A stretch of DNA of 64,000 nt from Naumannella halotolerans (GTDB lineage Bacteria > Actinomycetota > Actinomycetes > Propionibacteriales > Propionibacteriaceae): positions 1,984,001 through 2,048,000 of the forward strand of contig NZ_SOAW01000001.1 of the NCBI RefSeq assembly GCF_004364645.1, read 5' to 3'. The translations under genes and the position numbers were made by a program. The notes under the pieces were generated by a model. That model had not been told where the DNA came from, searched no databases, and saw only the letters and a program-made list of their open reading frames with translations. This document shows positions 39,787 through 49,564 of this stretch, piece after piece; position 1 is the stretch's first letter, and every line of letters begins with the position of its first letter.

Positions 39787-41240
39787 CGATCGATGATCCC
39801 TCTCCTGGTGAGTGTCTCGGGGAAGAAGCGTGCCAGATCCTGGGGCGGGTACGGGCCAGGGTGGGCAGCTGCGGTGATCGCCTGCAAGGAGGCGGCGGCC
39901 GCGGCCGCGGCCGCCGGGTCCAGCCCGGCGGCCAGCAGGGTGCCGCAGACCCCGGCGAGCACATCGCCGGATCCGGCCTGGCCGGTCCAGGCGGGCCCGG
40001 GGATGGCGAGGTGAACCTGGTCGGCATCGGGGGTGAACACGTACTGGTTGGCGCCCTTCAGCAGCACCGTAGCGCCGGTACGGTCGGCGACCGCCCGGCC
40101 GGCGGCGATCGGGTCCTGCTCCACCGATCTCCGGTCGCTGTCCAGCAACCGGGCGAGTTCGCCGGCGTGCGGGGTCAGCAGCACGCCGCGGTGCACCCGG
40201 CGCTGCCCAAGTGCGGACAGGGCGTCGGCGTCGATCACCGTCGGCAGTTGCTGGTCGAGGATCTGCCCGACCCGTTCCTCGGCATCGGTGCGATCGCCCC
40301 ATCCCGAACCGAGCAACCAGGCCTGCACCCGTCCCTCACCGAGGGTGACGTTGGGCAGGGCACGGACGATCTCCGCCCCGTCGGCCCGTCCGACGTAGCG
40401 GATCATCCCGGCCCCGGACCAGGTGGCGCCGATGCAAGAGAGGACGGCCGCTCCCGGGTACCGCTGCGACCCGGTGTCGATGCCCAGGACCCCGCGGGAG
40501 TACTTGTTGTCGCTCGGGCCGGGTACGGGCCAGGAATTCGCCAGGTCGGCCTGCGTCCAGGCGGCCAGAGTTGCCGCTGCCGGTGGGAGGTCGATACCGA
40601 TGCCGGCGACCTCGACCGCACCGCAGTGCGGGCCCGCCGGGCCCAACAGGTGGCATTGTCGATACCCGCCGAAGGTGACCGTGGAGTTCGCCCGGATGCT
40701 GGTGCCGGTGAGCTCACCGGTGTCGGCATCGAGCCCCGAGGGAAGGTCCACGGCCAGCACGACCTGGGCTCCGGCGTTCGCCGCTTCGGCGAGCCGGGCC
40801 GGGTCACCCTGCAACCCCGGACGAGCGCCGATGCCGAACATCGCGTCGATGATCAGACCGGGAGCACCGGCGATCCATTGCAGTGCTGCATCGACGTCCA
40901 GGAACTCTCCACCTGCCTCGGTGAAGGCGGACCCGGCGGCCTCGTCGCTGGTGCCGAGCACCGCGCAGGCACGTACCCGCTCCCCGGCCGTAGCCAGGCG
41001 CTGACCGGCCCAGAGCCCGTCGGCACCGTTGTTCCCGGGGCCGACCAGGATCAGCGTCCCGGTCGGAGAGCCTGCAGCAGGCTGCGTTCCGGGCAGGTGG
41101 TCGCGATCACCGCCGCGCAGGTACGTGGTGGCCGCCTTCGCCACCGCATCGGCCGCCCGCTGCATCAACTCGCCGGTGGCCAGCTTCGGGCTCGCCTGCT
41201 CGGCGGCTCGGATCTGCGCGACGCTCCATGCGTACCTCAT
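39783..41240 (-). CDS. nnrD: Bifunctional NAD(P)H-hydrate epimerase / dehydratase
   Basis: A 485-aa fusion that repairs hydrated NAD(P)H. The N-terminal YjeF epimerase has LVGPGNNGADGLWAGQRLA and AVDLPSGLDADTG; the C-terminal ADP-dependent dehydratase has VLLTPHAGELARLL, VLLKGANQYV and AGSGDVLAGVCGTLLAAG. ATG 41240 (MRYAWSVAQIRAAE) is chosen over ATG 41258. It overlaps alr by 4 bp, the usual actinobacterial arrangement. Confidence 0.94.
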   Translation of the reverse strand: MRYAWSVAQIRAAEQASPKLATGELMQRAADAVAKAATTYLRGGDRDHLPGTQPAAGSPTGTLILVGPGNNGADGLWAGQRLATAGERVRACAVLGTSDEAAGSAFTEAGGEFLDVDAALQWIAGAPGLIIDAMFGIGARPGLQGDPARLAEAANAGAQVVLAVDLPSGLDADTGELTGTSIRANSTVTFGGYRQCHLLGPAGPHCGAVEVAGIGIDLPPAAATLAAWTQADLANSWPVPGPSDNKYSRGVLGIDTGSQRYPGAAVLSCIGATWSGAGMIRYVGRADGAEIVRALPNVTLGEGRVQAWLLGSGWGDRTDAEERVGQILDQQLPTVIDADALSALGQRRVHRGVLLTPHAGELARLLDSDRRSVEQDPIAAGRAVADRTGATVLLKGANQYVFTPDADQVHLAIPGPAWTGQAGSGDVLAGVCGTLLAAGLDPAAAAAAAASLQAITAAAHPGPYPPQDLARFFPETLTRRGIIDR

Positions 41241-41574
41241 CGTTCCATCTTCGCCCATGGCGCAACCGGGAGGCGGGCGACGGCCCGGGGGATGCGCGAG
41301 CTCGGCGGGGCACCTCGGTCGCCGGGCACGCCCGGGCGTCAGCCCCGATCGATCAGACAGTTGCAGGTCGCGACGAACCCACCGGCACCTAACCCACCGG
41401 CACCTCTCGCCCCACCGGCACTTCTCGGCCCACCGGCACCCTCAGCCCACCGGCACCCCTCTCGGCCCACCGGCACCTCCCACCGGTCCAGACGATCTCC
41501 ACCTTCCGGGCCTGCACCTGCTGATGGCTCGACGTGCCCCGGGACCGGCGAGCGTCCGGATCGATCCCGAGACC
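41241..41574. other. 334-bp gap between acpS and nnrD
   Basis: No gene seen. The central third is the CCCACCGGCAC array listed next; the rest shows no ribosome site or stable hairpin that I can find. Confidence 0.5.
41378..41486. repeat. CCCACCGGCAC repeat array, six copies and a partial
   Basis: The 11-mer starts at 41378, 41393, 41411, 41429, 41446 and 41466, with a partial copy at 41479. Spacers of 2-9 bases are pyrimidine-rich, so the period varies from 13 to 20 bp. Confidence 0.85.
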
Positions 41575-41934
41575 TCAGGAGTCCAGTCGCTCGCAGATGA
41601 CATAGGCCGCTGCGATCCCCGCGTCGTGGGAGATCGACAGATGGACCCGATCGACACCGAGTTCGGCGGCGCGGGCCGCGACCGTACCGCTGATCAGGAA
41701 ACTGGGCCGACCATGGTCATCCTTGGTCACCTCGGCGTCATGCCAGCGCAACCCACCCTCGGACAGCAATGCCTTCGCCAGTGCCTCCTTGGCCGCGAAC
41801 CGGGCCGCCCGCGACGACAGCGGCAGCGCAACCTCGGCCGGCGTCAGCCAACGGGCGGAGAAACCCGGACGGCGTTGCTCGGCCGCCGCATAGCGATCGA
41901 TCTGGCAAACGTCGACACCGATACCGATGATCAT
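41575..41934 (-). CDS. acpS: Holo-[acyl-carrier-protein] synthase
   Basis: A 119-aa phosphopantetheinyl transferase: IIGIGVDVCQIDR with the metal Asp, RFAAKEALAKAL with the catalytic Glu/Lys, and HLSISHDAGIAAAYVI. It activates acyl carrier protein using CoA, for which coaA (48.2 kb) supplies the first step. It lies 47 bp downstream of glmS, probably in the same transcript. Confidence 0.94.
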   Translation of the reverse strand: MIIGIGVDVCQIDRYAAAEQRRPGFSARWLTPAEVALPLSSRAARFAAKEALAKALLSEGGLRWHDAEVTKDDHGRPSFLISGTVAARAAELGVDRVHLSISHDAGIAAAYVICERLDS

Positions 41935-41981
41935 GATCCGACCCGCAGCTGGTGATCAGCCGACATCGGTCGCACCGATGA

Positions 41982-43844
41982 TCACTCGACGGTGACCGAC
42001 TTGGCCAGGTTCCGCGGCTGGTCGACGTCGTGGCCCTTCAGGGTCGCCAATTCGCAGGCGAACACCTGCAACGGCACCGTCGCCACCAACGGCTGCAACA
42101 GGGTCGAGACCTTCGGCAAGGTGATCAAGGTGTCGGCGTACCCGATCACCTCGGTGTCCCCCTCCTCGGCGAGCACGATCGTCCGCGCACCACGGGCCCG
42201 GATCTCCTGCACATTGGAGATCACCTTGTCGTGCAACTGATCCCGGCCCTTCGGCGGCACCACGACGAAGACCGGCAGGTCCTGCTCGATCAAGGCGATC
42301 GGACCGTGCTTCAGCTCGCCGGCAGCGAACCCCTCGGCGTGGATGTAGGCCAGTTCCTTCAGCTTCAGCGCACCCTCCAGCGCAACCGGGTAGCCGGCAT
42401 GCCGACCGAGGAAGAGCACCGAGGGTACGTCCACCAGGTCGCTGGCCAGCTTCATCACCGCACCAAGATCATTCAGCACCTTGGCGATCGCGTCCGGGGT
42501 GGCTCGCAGATCCTCCAGCACATTCGCGATCTCGTCGCCGAAGAGTGTTCCCCGCTCCTGGGCGAGGTAGAGACCCAGCAGATAGCAGGCGACCACCTGG
42601 GTCAGGAATCCCTTGGTGGAGGCGACACCGATCTCCGGCCCGGCGTGGGTGTAGATCACCGCGTCGGACTCCCGCGGGATCGTCGAACCGTTGGTGTTGC
42701 AGATCGCCAGCACCCGAGCGCCCTGCTCACGTGCGTGCCGGATCGCCATCAGCGTGTCCATGGTCTCGCCGGACTGGGAGATCGCCACCACCAGGGTGCG
42801 GGAGTCCACGATCGGGTCGCGGTAGCGGAACTCGCTCGCCAGCTCGACCTCACAGGAGATCCGGGTCCAGTGCTCGATCGCGTACTTCGCCACCAGACCG
42901 GCATAGTTCGCCGTCCCGCAGGCGATGATGATCACCTTGTTGATCTCCCGCAGGTCGCCGGGCGAGATCGTGGACTCGTCCAGCTTGATCCGCCCCTGCT
43001 CGTTCAACCGGTCCAGCAGCGTTGCCGCCACCGCCCCCGGCTGTTCGAAGATCTCCTTGCGCATGAACCAGTCGTAACCGTCCTTCTCCGCCGCGGTCAG
43101 ATCCCAGTCGACGTGATAGGCACGGGTCGGTGCCGGGTTTCCGTCGTAGTCGGTGACGATCACCTCATCGGCGGTGATCTCCACCATCTGGTCCTGACCG
43201 AGCTCGATCGCCTCCCGCGTGTACTCGATGAAGGCGGCGACATCGGAGGCGACGAAGTTCTCCCCCGTACCGACTCCCACCACCAGAGGCGAATTGCGGC
43301 GGGCAGCCACCACCCGGTTCGGCTCGTCGGCGTCCAGCGCCACCAGGGTGTAGGCACCCTGCAGCCGGCGGCAGACCTTGCGCATGGCCTCGGCCAGGCT
43401 GAACCCGCGGGAGACCTCGCGTCCGAGCAGCAGCGCCACCACCTCGGTGTCGGTCTGCGAGATCGGGTGCAGTCCGTCGGCTGCCAGTTCAGCCGCCAGC
43501 TCCGCGTAGTTCTCGATGATCCCGTTGTGGATCAGCGCGACCCGGCCGTTGCCGTTGCCCTCCCGGCCGATCCCGGTGTGCGGGTGGGCGTTGACGTCGG
43601 TGGGGCCGCCATGGGTCGCCCACCGGGTGTGGCCGATCCCGGCGGTACCGTACGGCAGCGGATGCGCCTCCAGTTCCTCGGCGAGGTTGGCCAGCTTGCC
43701 GGCCTTCTTGGCCCACCGCAGCTCACCGTTGTCGACGACGGCGATGCCCGCCGAGTCGTACCCGCGATACTCCAGCCGTCGCAGACCACCGACGAGCACC
43801 TCCGGAAGGGCCCGCGGGCCCACATAACCGACGATTCCGCACAT
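41982..43844 (-). CDS. glmS: Glutamine-fructose-6-phosphate aminotransferase
   Basis: A 620-aa enzyme making glucosamine-6-phosphate. The N-terminal glutaminase starts MCGIVGYVG (catalytic Cys2) and has HTRWATHG; two SIS sugar-isomerase domains follow (ACGTANYAGLVAKYAIE, SQSGETMDTL), ending LAKSVTVE. It heads amino-sugar synthesis with GlmM (52 kb). An NgcE-like GlcNAc-binding lipoprotein gene lies 51 bp upstream on the same strand. Confidence 0.97.
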   Translation of the reverse strand: MCGIVGYVGPRALPEVLVGGLRRLEYRGYDSAGIAVVDNGELRWAKKAGKLANLAEELEAHPLPYGTAGIGHTRWATHGGPTDVNAHPHTGIGREGNGNGRVALIHNGIIENYAELAAELAADGLHPISQTDTEVVALLLGREVSRGFSLAEAMRKVCRRLQGAYTLVALDADEPNRVVAARRNSPLVVGVGTGENFVASDVAAFIEYTREAIELGQDQMVEITADEVIVTDYDGNPAPTRAYHVDWDLTAAEKDGYDWFMRKEIFEQPGAVAATLLDRLNEQGRIKLDESTISPGDLREINKVIIIACGTANYAGLVAKYAIEHWTRISCEVELASEFRYRDPIVDSRTLVVAISQSGETMDTLMAIRHAREQGARVLAICNTNGSTIPRESDAVIYTHAGPEIGVASTKGFLTQVVACYLLGLYLAQERGTLFGDEIANVLEDLRATPDAIAKVLNDLGAVMKLASDLVDVPSVLFLGRHAGYPVALEGALKLKELAYIHAEGFAAGELKHGPIALIEQDLPVFVVVPPKGRDQLHDKVISNVQEIRARGARTIVLAEEGDTEVIGYADTLITLPKVSTLLQPLVATVPLQVFACELATLKGHDVDQPRNLAKSVTVE

Positions 43845-43895
43845 GGGCGGCAGGATACCTGCACCGGCCCAACCGAGGACGAATCGCCGGCCGAA

Positions 43896-45347
43896 TCAGG
43901 AGGTGCGTTCGAACTTGGTGACCGTGACATCGGTCCGCAGGGAGTCGGCCGCCTCCTGCATCGCCTCGCAGAACTCGTCGGCCTTGGTCTGCCCCGTCGT
44001 CAGCCGCGCCATCTCCGACTGCAGCGCCTGCTGCAGCCCGGGGTACCAGGGGACGGTCGTGGACAACACGTTGACGATGTTGTCACCGGCCGCGCGGGTC
44101 GCCCTGGCCATCGATTCCAACCCCGACGGCGGGTCGGTCAGGTTCTCCCAGGCGCCCTTCACCGCGGCCAGGGTCTGGGTCCGGGCGGTGAACTCCTGGC
44201 TGGCCTCCTCGCTGAGCAGGATCCGCAGGTACTCCAGTCCGCCCGGCTTGTTCATCGCCGCCTCGCCGATCACGTACCCGGCACCGGTACCGCCGAAGAT
44301 GGTCTCGTAGGGCATCTCGTCGTCCTCGGCGGACGGGTGCGGGGCCACCTTCATCTCGAAGGTCATCGGTACGGTCGAATCGAGGTCACGCTCCAGCCAG
44401 GAGCCGCTGGGCAGCATCGCCGCCCTGCCCTGAGCCCATTCGGTCCGGCTGGTCGACAGGTCGAGTTCCTCGGATCCGGAGAACAGGAAGCCCTGGTCGT
44501 ACAACTCCTGGAACTGCTCGGCGGCCAGCAGCAGATTGTCATTGGTCCAGCTCTCGGGGGTCAGGTTGTCGATGTCCAGGGCCACCTGGTTGCCACCGTG
44601 CTTGATCGCCGCGGTCAACACCATCACGCCGAGCTGCTCGGTGTTCAGACCCGGATGGATGATCGGCGCCAATCCGGTCGACTTGATCGTGTCGCACAGG
44701 GCCAGGAACTCGTCCCAGGTGTTCGCCGGTGACCACCCGTTGTCGGCGAACAGGGTGTTCGAATACCACCAGCCCCACATGTGGAAGGCATAGTTCAGCA
44801 CCCGCATCGTCCCGTCGAAGGACCCGAGCTGTTCGGTTCCGGGCATCAGCTGATCGCGTACCTTGGTGTTCGGGTCGTCGATCGTCGGCGCGTCGAGCAG
44901 GACCGACAGATCGGCCAACCGATTCGCCTCCACCAGTGCGGGGGTGGACATCGCCGCGACCGGCATGCCGGTGCCGGCCTCCTCCGACATCGCCTTGTTC
45001 TCCACCACATCCGGGGGATTGCCCGCGTCGAAGCGCGGTTGCACATCGGCTGCGACATTCGCCGTCACGGTCAGCGTCGCGACCTGCCCGCCGGCCCAGG
45101 TGTTGTACATGCCGATCTGGTGATCGGCATAGGAGTTGGCCGGGTCGGTACCGAAAACCACGGCGGCCAGCGCTGCGGCCTTGTCCACCCCGAAGGGATT
45201 CTCGGCGGTGCGTTCCTCGGTGCCGGTCGGCGTCGTCGTCGGTGCCGGCACGGGTAGCCGCGTGCAGCCCGTCAGGCCACCCACCGCCAGCGCGGCGAAC
45301 GCACCACGGAGCAGGCTCCGTCGACTCAGCCCGCTCGCATCGCCCAT
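43896..45347 (-). CDS. NgcE-like sugar ABC transporter binding lipoprotein
   Basis: A 483-aa solute-binding protein. The signal has a twin-arginine motif and lipobox (LSRRSLLRGAFAALAVGGLTGC), so it is probably exported folded by Tat and lipidated. The mature part resembles NgcE-type N-acetylglucosamine/chitobiose binders (YNTWAGGQVATLTVTANVAADVQPRFDAGNPPDVV, GFLFSGSEELDLS, GSWLERDL). ATG 45347 has AGG eleven bases upstream; GTG 45359 sits on top of that site. No permease genes are adjacent. Confidence 0.83.
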   Translation of the reverse strand: MGDASGLSRRSLLRGAFAALAVGGLTGCTRLPVPAPTTTPTGTEERTAENPFGVDKAAALAAVVFGTDPANSYADHQIGMYNTWAGGQVATLTVTANVAADVQPRFDAGNPPDVVENKAMSEEAGTGMPVAAMSTPALVEANRLADLSVLLDAPTIDDPNTKVRDQLMPGTEQLGSFDGTMRVLNYAFHMWGWWYSNTLFADNGWSPANTWDEFLALCDTIKSTGLAPIIHPGLNTEQLGVMVLTAAIKHGGNQVALDIDNLTPESWTNDNLLLAAEQFQELYDQGFLFSGSEELDLSTSRTEWAQGRAAMLPSGSWLERDLDSTVPMTFEMKVAPHPSAEDDEMPYETIFGGTGAGYVIGEAAMNKPGGLEYLRILLSEEASQEFTARTQTLAAVKGAWENLTDPPSGLESMARATRAAGDNIVNVLSTTVPWYPGLQQALQSEMARLTTGQTKADEFCEAMQEAADSLRTDVTVTKFERTS

Positions 45348-45805
45348 CCGTACCGTCACCTTTCGTCATTGCGGCCGACCGGTCGTGAACCGATTCCCCC
45401 GGCCGGAGAACATCCGGTGCATCGAGCCATCTGGCTCGGTGCACCCACACCTCGCGGACCCAACCGGCGCCCACGGGTGGACGATCGATTGCGGCGGCGC
45501 GAGCGTGAATACCGTACCCGGTGCCGCGGGCACCTGCTGGGCCCAACCCGCCCCGCGCGGTCTGCCCGGTTCCGCAGGTCCGTTTCGCCGTTCCGCCGCC
45601 CGCTCGTCGATCCGATCCCTCACCACCCAACCCGACCCTGCAAGTACCACTCCAACTGCTCGCGTCCACCACCCCACCGACTGGTCCACTCGCCCCCCTG
45701 TTCATGCCCGACCCGCGAGTCCAGTACCCGACCCGCGCGTTCAGTACCCGACCCGCCCGTCCAATGCCCGACCTGCCCATCCACTGATGCAACTCGCGGA
45801 AAACG
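45348..45805. other. 458-bp gap upstream of NgcE-like gene
   Basis: No gene seen; frames here are Pro/Arg-rich without ribosome sites. It contains the 20-bp tandem array and, at its right end, the left fragment of the repeat element split by the ISL3 insertion. Confidence 0.5.
45707..45786. repeat. Four exact 20-bp tandem units
   Basis: Units starting CCCGACC at 45707, 45727, 45747 and 45767, each exactly 20 bp and 75-90 percent alike (for example CCCGACCCGCGCGTTCAGTA). Ends 20 bp before the IS. Confidence 0.88.
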
Positions 45806-47234
45806 GGCTCTTCACGAACGAGGGTGTAGTCGGTTGCGCGCGTCGGTGGCGGGGTAGGGGTCGAGGTCTCCCGGATGATGGAAGTTCTTCACGCTTGCCA
45901 TCCCGAAAGACCTCGACTTGCTCCACCCTACGTTCGCAACCCCTGACCTGACCACGTTCTGCCGCCTTGATGAGCTCGGGCTCGTCGCTGTCGGCCAGTT
46001 GATCGAGCCGGACCGGGCGACGATCGAGTGCCGGCCAGTGGAGAGACAGACCCGTGGTGTCGGAAATGCGGGGCTGAGGGCATGCCGAGAGACACGGTGA
46101 CGCGTCGGCTCGCGCATGAGCCGTTCGGGCACCGGCCGACCACGCTGCTGGTCCGGGTGCGTCGGTACCGGTGCGCGCACTGCCGACGGACGTGGCGGCA
46201 GGACATGACACGCGCCGCCGCGCCACGAGCGAAGATCTCCCGCCTCGGCTTGGAGTGGGCACTGCGGGGCATCGTCATCGACCACCTCGCCGTGACACGT
46301 GTCGCCGCGGGCCTCGGCGTGTCCTGGAGCACCGCGAACACTGCGGTGCTCGCCGAGGGCAAGCGTCGACTCATCGACGATCCCGCCCGGTTCGACGGGG
46401 TGACCACGATCGGTGTCGACGAGCACGTCTGGCGACATACCCGCCTCGGCGACAAGTACGTGACCGTGATCATCGACCTCACCCCCGCGAGGAACAAGAC
46501 GGGCCCGGCGAGGCTGCTGGACATGGTCGAGGGACGCTCGAAGGCGGTGTTCAAGCAGTGGCTCGCCGCCCGACCTTCGGACTGGTCGAAGCGAATCGAG
46601 GTCGTCGCGATGGACGGGTTCGCAGGCTTCAAGACCGCCGCCGCCGAAGAACTCCCCGACGCCGTCCCGGTCATGGATCCCTTCCACGTCGTCCGTCTCG
46701 CCGGCGACGCGTTGGACCAGTGCCGACGACGCGTTCAGCAGGACCTGTTGGGCCGCCGCGGGATGAAGAACGACCCTCTCTACAAAAGCTCGCCGCACCT
46801 TGCACACCGGCGCCAGCCTGCTCACCGACCGTCAGCGGGCACGACTGGACGCGGTGTTCGCGGTCGAGGAGCATGTCGAAGTCGAAGCGACCTGGGGCAT
46901 CTACCAGCGCATCGTCGCCGCCTACCGTGAGCCCGACAAGAAGAAGGCCAAGCAGGCCATGCAGGCCGTGATCGACACGATCACCAGCGGGGTTCCCGCA
47001 ACGCTGGTCGAGATACGCAAGCTCGGCCGCACGATGAAGCAGCGCGCCGCCGACATCCTCGCTTTCTTCGACCGGCCCGGAACCAGCAACGGGCCGACGG
47101 AGGCGATCAACGGCCGGCTCGAGCACCTCCGCGGCTCCGCGCTCGGCTTCCGAAACCTCACCCACTACATCGCGCGTTCGCTGCTCGAAGCCGGCGGCTT
47201 CAGGCCTGCGCTACACCCTCGTTCGTGAAGAGCC
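45806..47234 (+). mobile_element. ISL3-family insertion sequence, 1429 bp, inactive transposase
   Basis: Perfect 24-bp terminal inverted repeats (45806-45829 and 47211-47234, outer end GGCTCTTCACGAACGAGGG) enclose a transposase gene. The GGCTCTTC terminus and the transposase motifs are those of ISL3. Ends and duplication are intact, implying recent insertion, yet the transposase reading frame is broken twice. The target was the inverted-repeat end of a 79-bp intergenic repeat. Confidence 0.95.
45882..47228 (+). pseudogene. ISL3 transposase, two frameshifts
   Basis: Three frames together give one ISL3 transposase of about 440 aa. Frame one (to about 46030) encodes DLDLLHPTFATPDLTTFCRLDELG; frame two (about 46030-46790) has the zinc-finger Cys (WCRKCGAEG, RYRCAHC) and the first two catalytic Asp (GVDEHVWRH, AMDGFAGF); frame three (about 46790 to 47228) has the Glu (GPTEAINGRLEHLRG). 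The second break is one extra A in CTACAAAAGC near 46783. A clear start codon for frame one is missing. Movement would need another copy in trans. Confidence 0.88.
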
Positions 47235-47317
47235 GGAAAACGACGCTTCACCGCGCAATCCGCCCCCTCCAGCGCCCGAAATCGACGATTCATCGCCACC
47301 ACCCGTCGTTTCCCGCG
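47233..47317. repeat. Intergenic repeat element, copy A (split by IS)
   Basis: 85 bp, with core 47235-47313 running from GGAAAACGACG to CGTCGTTTCCC. AATCGACGATT (47280-47290) is a central palindrome. Its left outer bases lie before 45806, on the other side of the IS. Confidence 0.88.
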
Positions 47318-47600
47318 CCCTGCACCGCCCATCCCGCGTGAGCGTCACCCGCCTTCGGCAGGATGATCTCGGCCGAGGCCCCGGTACCTGTTCAGTACTC
47401 CTCGACTTCACTACCCCTCGACTTCACTACCCCTCGACCGGGACGGGGCTGAACGGTCCGACGACTCCCGAAGCCGAGTCCATGCCGCCCGTCGGTCGAT
47501 CGCGGCCGAACACCCCACACCCGCGCCAACACCCCGGCTCCGAGCCCCGTAACGCAACGCTGACAAGCGCAAACCCCTGGCATCCGCCTGATCGGGATCA

Positions 47601-47685
47601 CCGGAAAACGACGTCTCATGACGCGATCCACCCCCGCAGGCACCAGAAAGCGACGATCCGTCACCACGAACCGTCGTTTCCCGCG
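47601..47685. repeat. Intergenic repeat element, copy B
   Basis: 85 bp, from CCGGAAAACGACG to CGTCGTTTCCCGCG; core 79 bp (47603-47681). Same length as copies A and C; about 70 percent alike in the interior. Confidence 0.88.
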
Positions 47686-47929
47686 TAATCCAGTCCCCAG
47701 GGCCCGATACCGCTGCCGCGTGCGAGGCCCGTCATACGCGCGGCGACCGAAGACGGCACCCGGCTCCTACCGATCGCGGCTGCACACCCACCAGCCACCG
47801 ACGCCACTCACTCCGCAGCGATCGGGTCAGGTCATGGACAGACTCCGCCCACGGTCGTAACCGATTGGCGGTCCGCATCACCACCTGCGCCGAGATGCGA
47901 AGGACCGCGCTCGACCAGAAGAGCGTCTC

Positions 47930-48014
47930 CCGGAAAACGACGCTTCATCGCGCAATCCGCCGCCTCAGGCACCCGATATCGACGATTGACCACCGCCACC
48001 CGTCGTTCTCCGCG
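47930..48014. repeat. Intergenic repeat element, copy C
   Basis: 85 bp, from CCGGAAAACGACG to CGTCGTTCTCCGCG; core 79 bp (47932-48010), with central ATCGACGAT at 47979-47987. Confidence 0.88.
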
Positions 48015-48218
48015 TGCCGCCGGAGGTCCCGGGTGAGGATCCCCTCGCCACCGGTACCGATCACCTCGTCGGTGACCAGATCCACCGGTCCGTCACCGCG
48101 ACCCACCAGGTTCCGGCACCGAAGGCGCCGGTGCACAGTGACTCACCTCACAGCATCAGGGCCCGCCAACCGATCATCGCGCTCGAATGTGCTGTGCACA
48201 CTGGTGCAGAATGGCCTC

Positions 48219-49196
48219 ATGAGCGAAGTGGCCACCGACCGGTCGTCGCCTACCGGATCGGGAGCTACCAGCCCTTTCGTCCAGTTGCGGCGCGAGGCGT
48301 GGGCGCGCTTGGCCTACTCGACCCCGATGACCGTCGACGAGCAGACCCTGGCCGAGCTTCGGGGAAAGGGCGACCCGACCAGCCTGACCGATGTCGTCGA
48401 GGTCTACCTACCTCTGACCCGGCTGATCTCCAAGTACGTCGAGCACACCGGTGATCTCTACACCGCGAGCAACAAGTTCCTCGGGTTGTCGGTGCGCCGT
48501 ACCCCGTTCGTGATCGGAATCGCAGGCTCGGTCGCCGTCGGCAAGTCAACCACCGCCCGATTGCTCAGGCAGTTGCTGGCCGACCTGCCGCAACATCCGC
48601 GGGTCAGCCTGGTGACCACAGACGGGTTCCTCTATCCCAATGATGAGCTCGAACGCCGAGGCCTCCTGCATCGCAAAGGTTTCCCCGAGTCCTACGATCG
48701 GCGCGCGCTGCAACGTTTCGTGGTCGACGTGAAATCGGGCCTGCCGCAGGTGTCCGCCCCGGTGTACAGCCACCTCGTGTACAACATCCTTCCGGACGAG
48801 AAGGTGGTCGTCGAGCAACCCGACATCCTGATCGTCGAAGGGTTGAACGTGTTGCAGCCGGCAGGCATCCGTAGTGACGGCACCTCCGGACTGGCGCTGA
48901 GCGACTTCTTCGACTTCTCCGTGTATGTCGACGCCGCGGTCGAGGACATCCGCCAGTGGTACATCGACCGGTTCCTGATGTTGCGACAGACGGCCTTCCG
49001 GAACCCGTCGTCGTACTTCCGTCGGTACGCCGAGCTGACTGCCGAGGAGGCCGTCGAGGAGGCCACCGGGATCTGGAGCCGGATCAACGGCCCGAACCTG
49101 GTGAACAACATCGCACCCACCCGCGGTCGGGCCACCGCGATCCTCCGCAAAGGCGCCGACCACGGCGTCGAGTGGGTGCGGATCCGCAAGCTCTGA
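48219..49196 (+). CDS. coaA: Pantothenate kinase, type I
   Basis: A 325-aa P-loop kinase, first step of CoA synthesis. [17 protein letters not shown] is the Walker A, then [22 protein letters not shown] and a [23 protein letters not shown]-terminus. About 25 variable residues precede [14 protein letters not shown], so a later start cannot be excluded. Part of the conserved rplM-to-groEL gene order, here separated from glmS by the repeat/IS region. Confidence 0.96.
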   Translation: MSEVATDRSSPTGSGATSPFVQLRREAWARLAYSTPMTVDEQTLAELRGKGDPTSLTDVVEVYLPLTRLISKYVEHTGDLYTASNKFLGLSVRRTPFVIGIAGSVAVGKSTTARLLRQLLADLPQHPRVSLVTTDGFLYPNDELERRGLLHRKGFPESYDRRALQRFVVDVKSGLPQVSAPVYSHLVYNILPDEKVVVEQPDILIVEGLNVLQPAGIRSDGTSGLALSDFFDFSVYVDAAVEDIRQWYIDRFLMLRQTAFRNPSSYFRRYAELTAEEAVEEATGIWSRINGPNLVNNIAPTRGRATAILRKGADHGVEWVRIRKL

Positions 49197-49564
49197 CGCG
49201 GATCGCTCCGGCGGAAGCCGCCGCAGGGGACGGTCAGGATCAGCTGTACCTGGGCCCGGTCACGCCGTACGGCGCCTGCACGGTCCGCAGCCGGTCAATG
49301 ACAAGGCCTCCGGTGCGGGCTGCTTCTCAGGACGGGTCCAGTGCGGAGATGCCGCTCACCCACGCGTCTTGTCGGCGCTCGGAGTCTTTGCGGAATCCGA
49401 CGTTTGGTCACCGCAAGAGGTGGTGTGGACCGCGCCGTCAAATGGGGCGCGGCGCCCCGCCCTACCGCCAACCGTCAGATTCCACAGATCCGTCGCCGGA
49501 CCCGTTTGTCCACAGATTCCGTCGATCGGGGCACAGCAGCAGGTCGAGTTCCCATGCTCCCGAC
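49197..49564. other. 368-bp gap after coaA
   Basis: No gene supported. It contains a near-direct repeat CCACAGATCCGTCG / CCACAGATTCCGTCG about 34 bp apart near 49480-49530 and one TTGTCCACA (49506-49514), discussed under rejected items. Confidence 0.45.

Larger units (their letters stand above)
45798..47242. repeat. 8-bp target-site duplication flanking the ISL3 element
   Basis: GGAAAACG occurs at 45798-45805 and again at 47235-47242, directly outside the two inverted repeats. Eight bases is the usual ISL3 duplication length, so this was a simple transposition. Confidence 0.93.
47318..48218. other. Gene-free stretch between ISL3 element and coaA
   Basis: About 0.9 kb with no supported gene; short frames are Arg/Pro-rich and lack ribosome sites. 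CTTCACTACCCCTCGA is repeated near 47405-47435. It holds repeat-element copies B and C and, near its right end, the coaA promoter region, which I cannot define. Confidence 0.55.

Noticed and set aside
41378-41486. CRISPR-like array from the CCCACCGGCAC repeats
   Set aside because: Repeat is only 11 bp, spacers 2-9 bp, no cas genes.
43845-43895. glmS ribozyme upstream of glmS
   Set aside because: The gap to the upstream gene is only 51 bp, too short, and the ribozyme is known mainly from Firmicutes.
46775-46800. Programmed frameshift in the ISL3 transposase
   Set aside because: The downstream frame requires +1 at CTACAAAAGC; there is no -1 slippery heptamer, and a second break exists upstream, so mutation or sequencing error is simpler.
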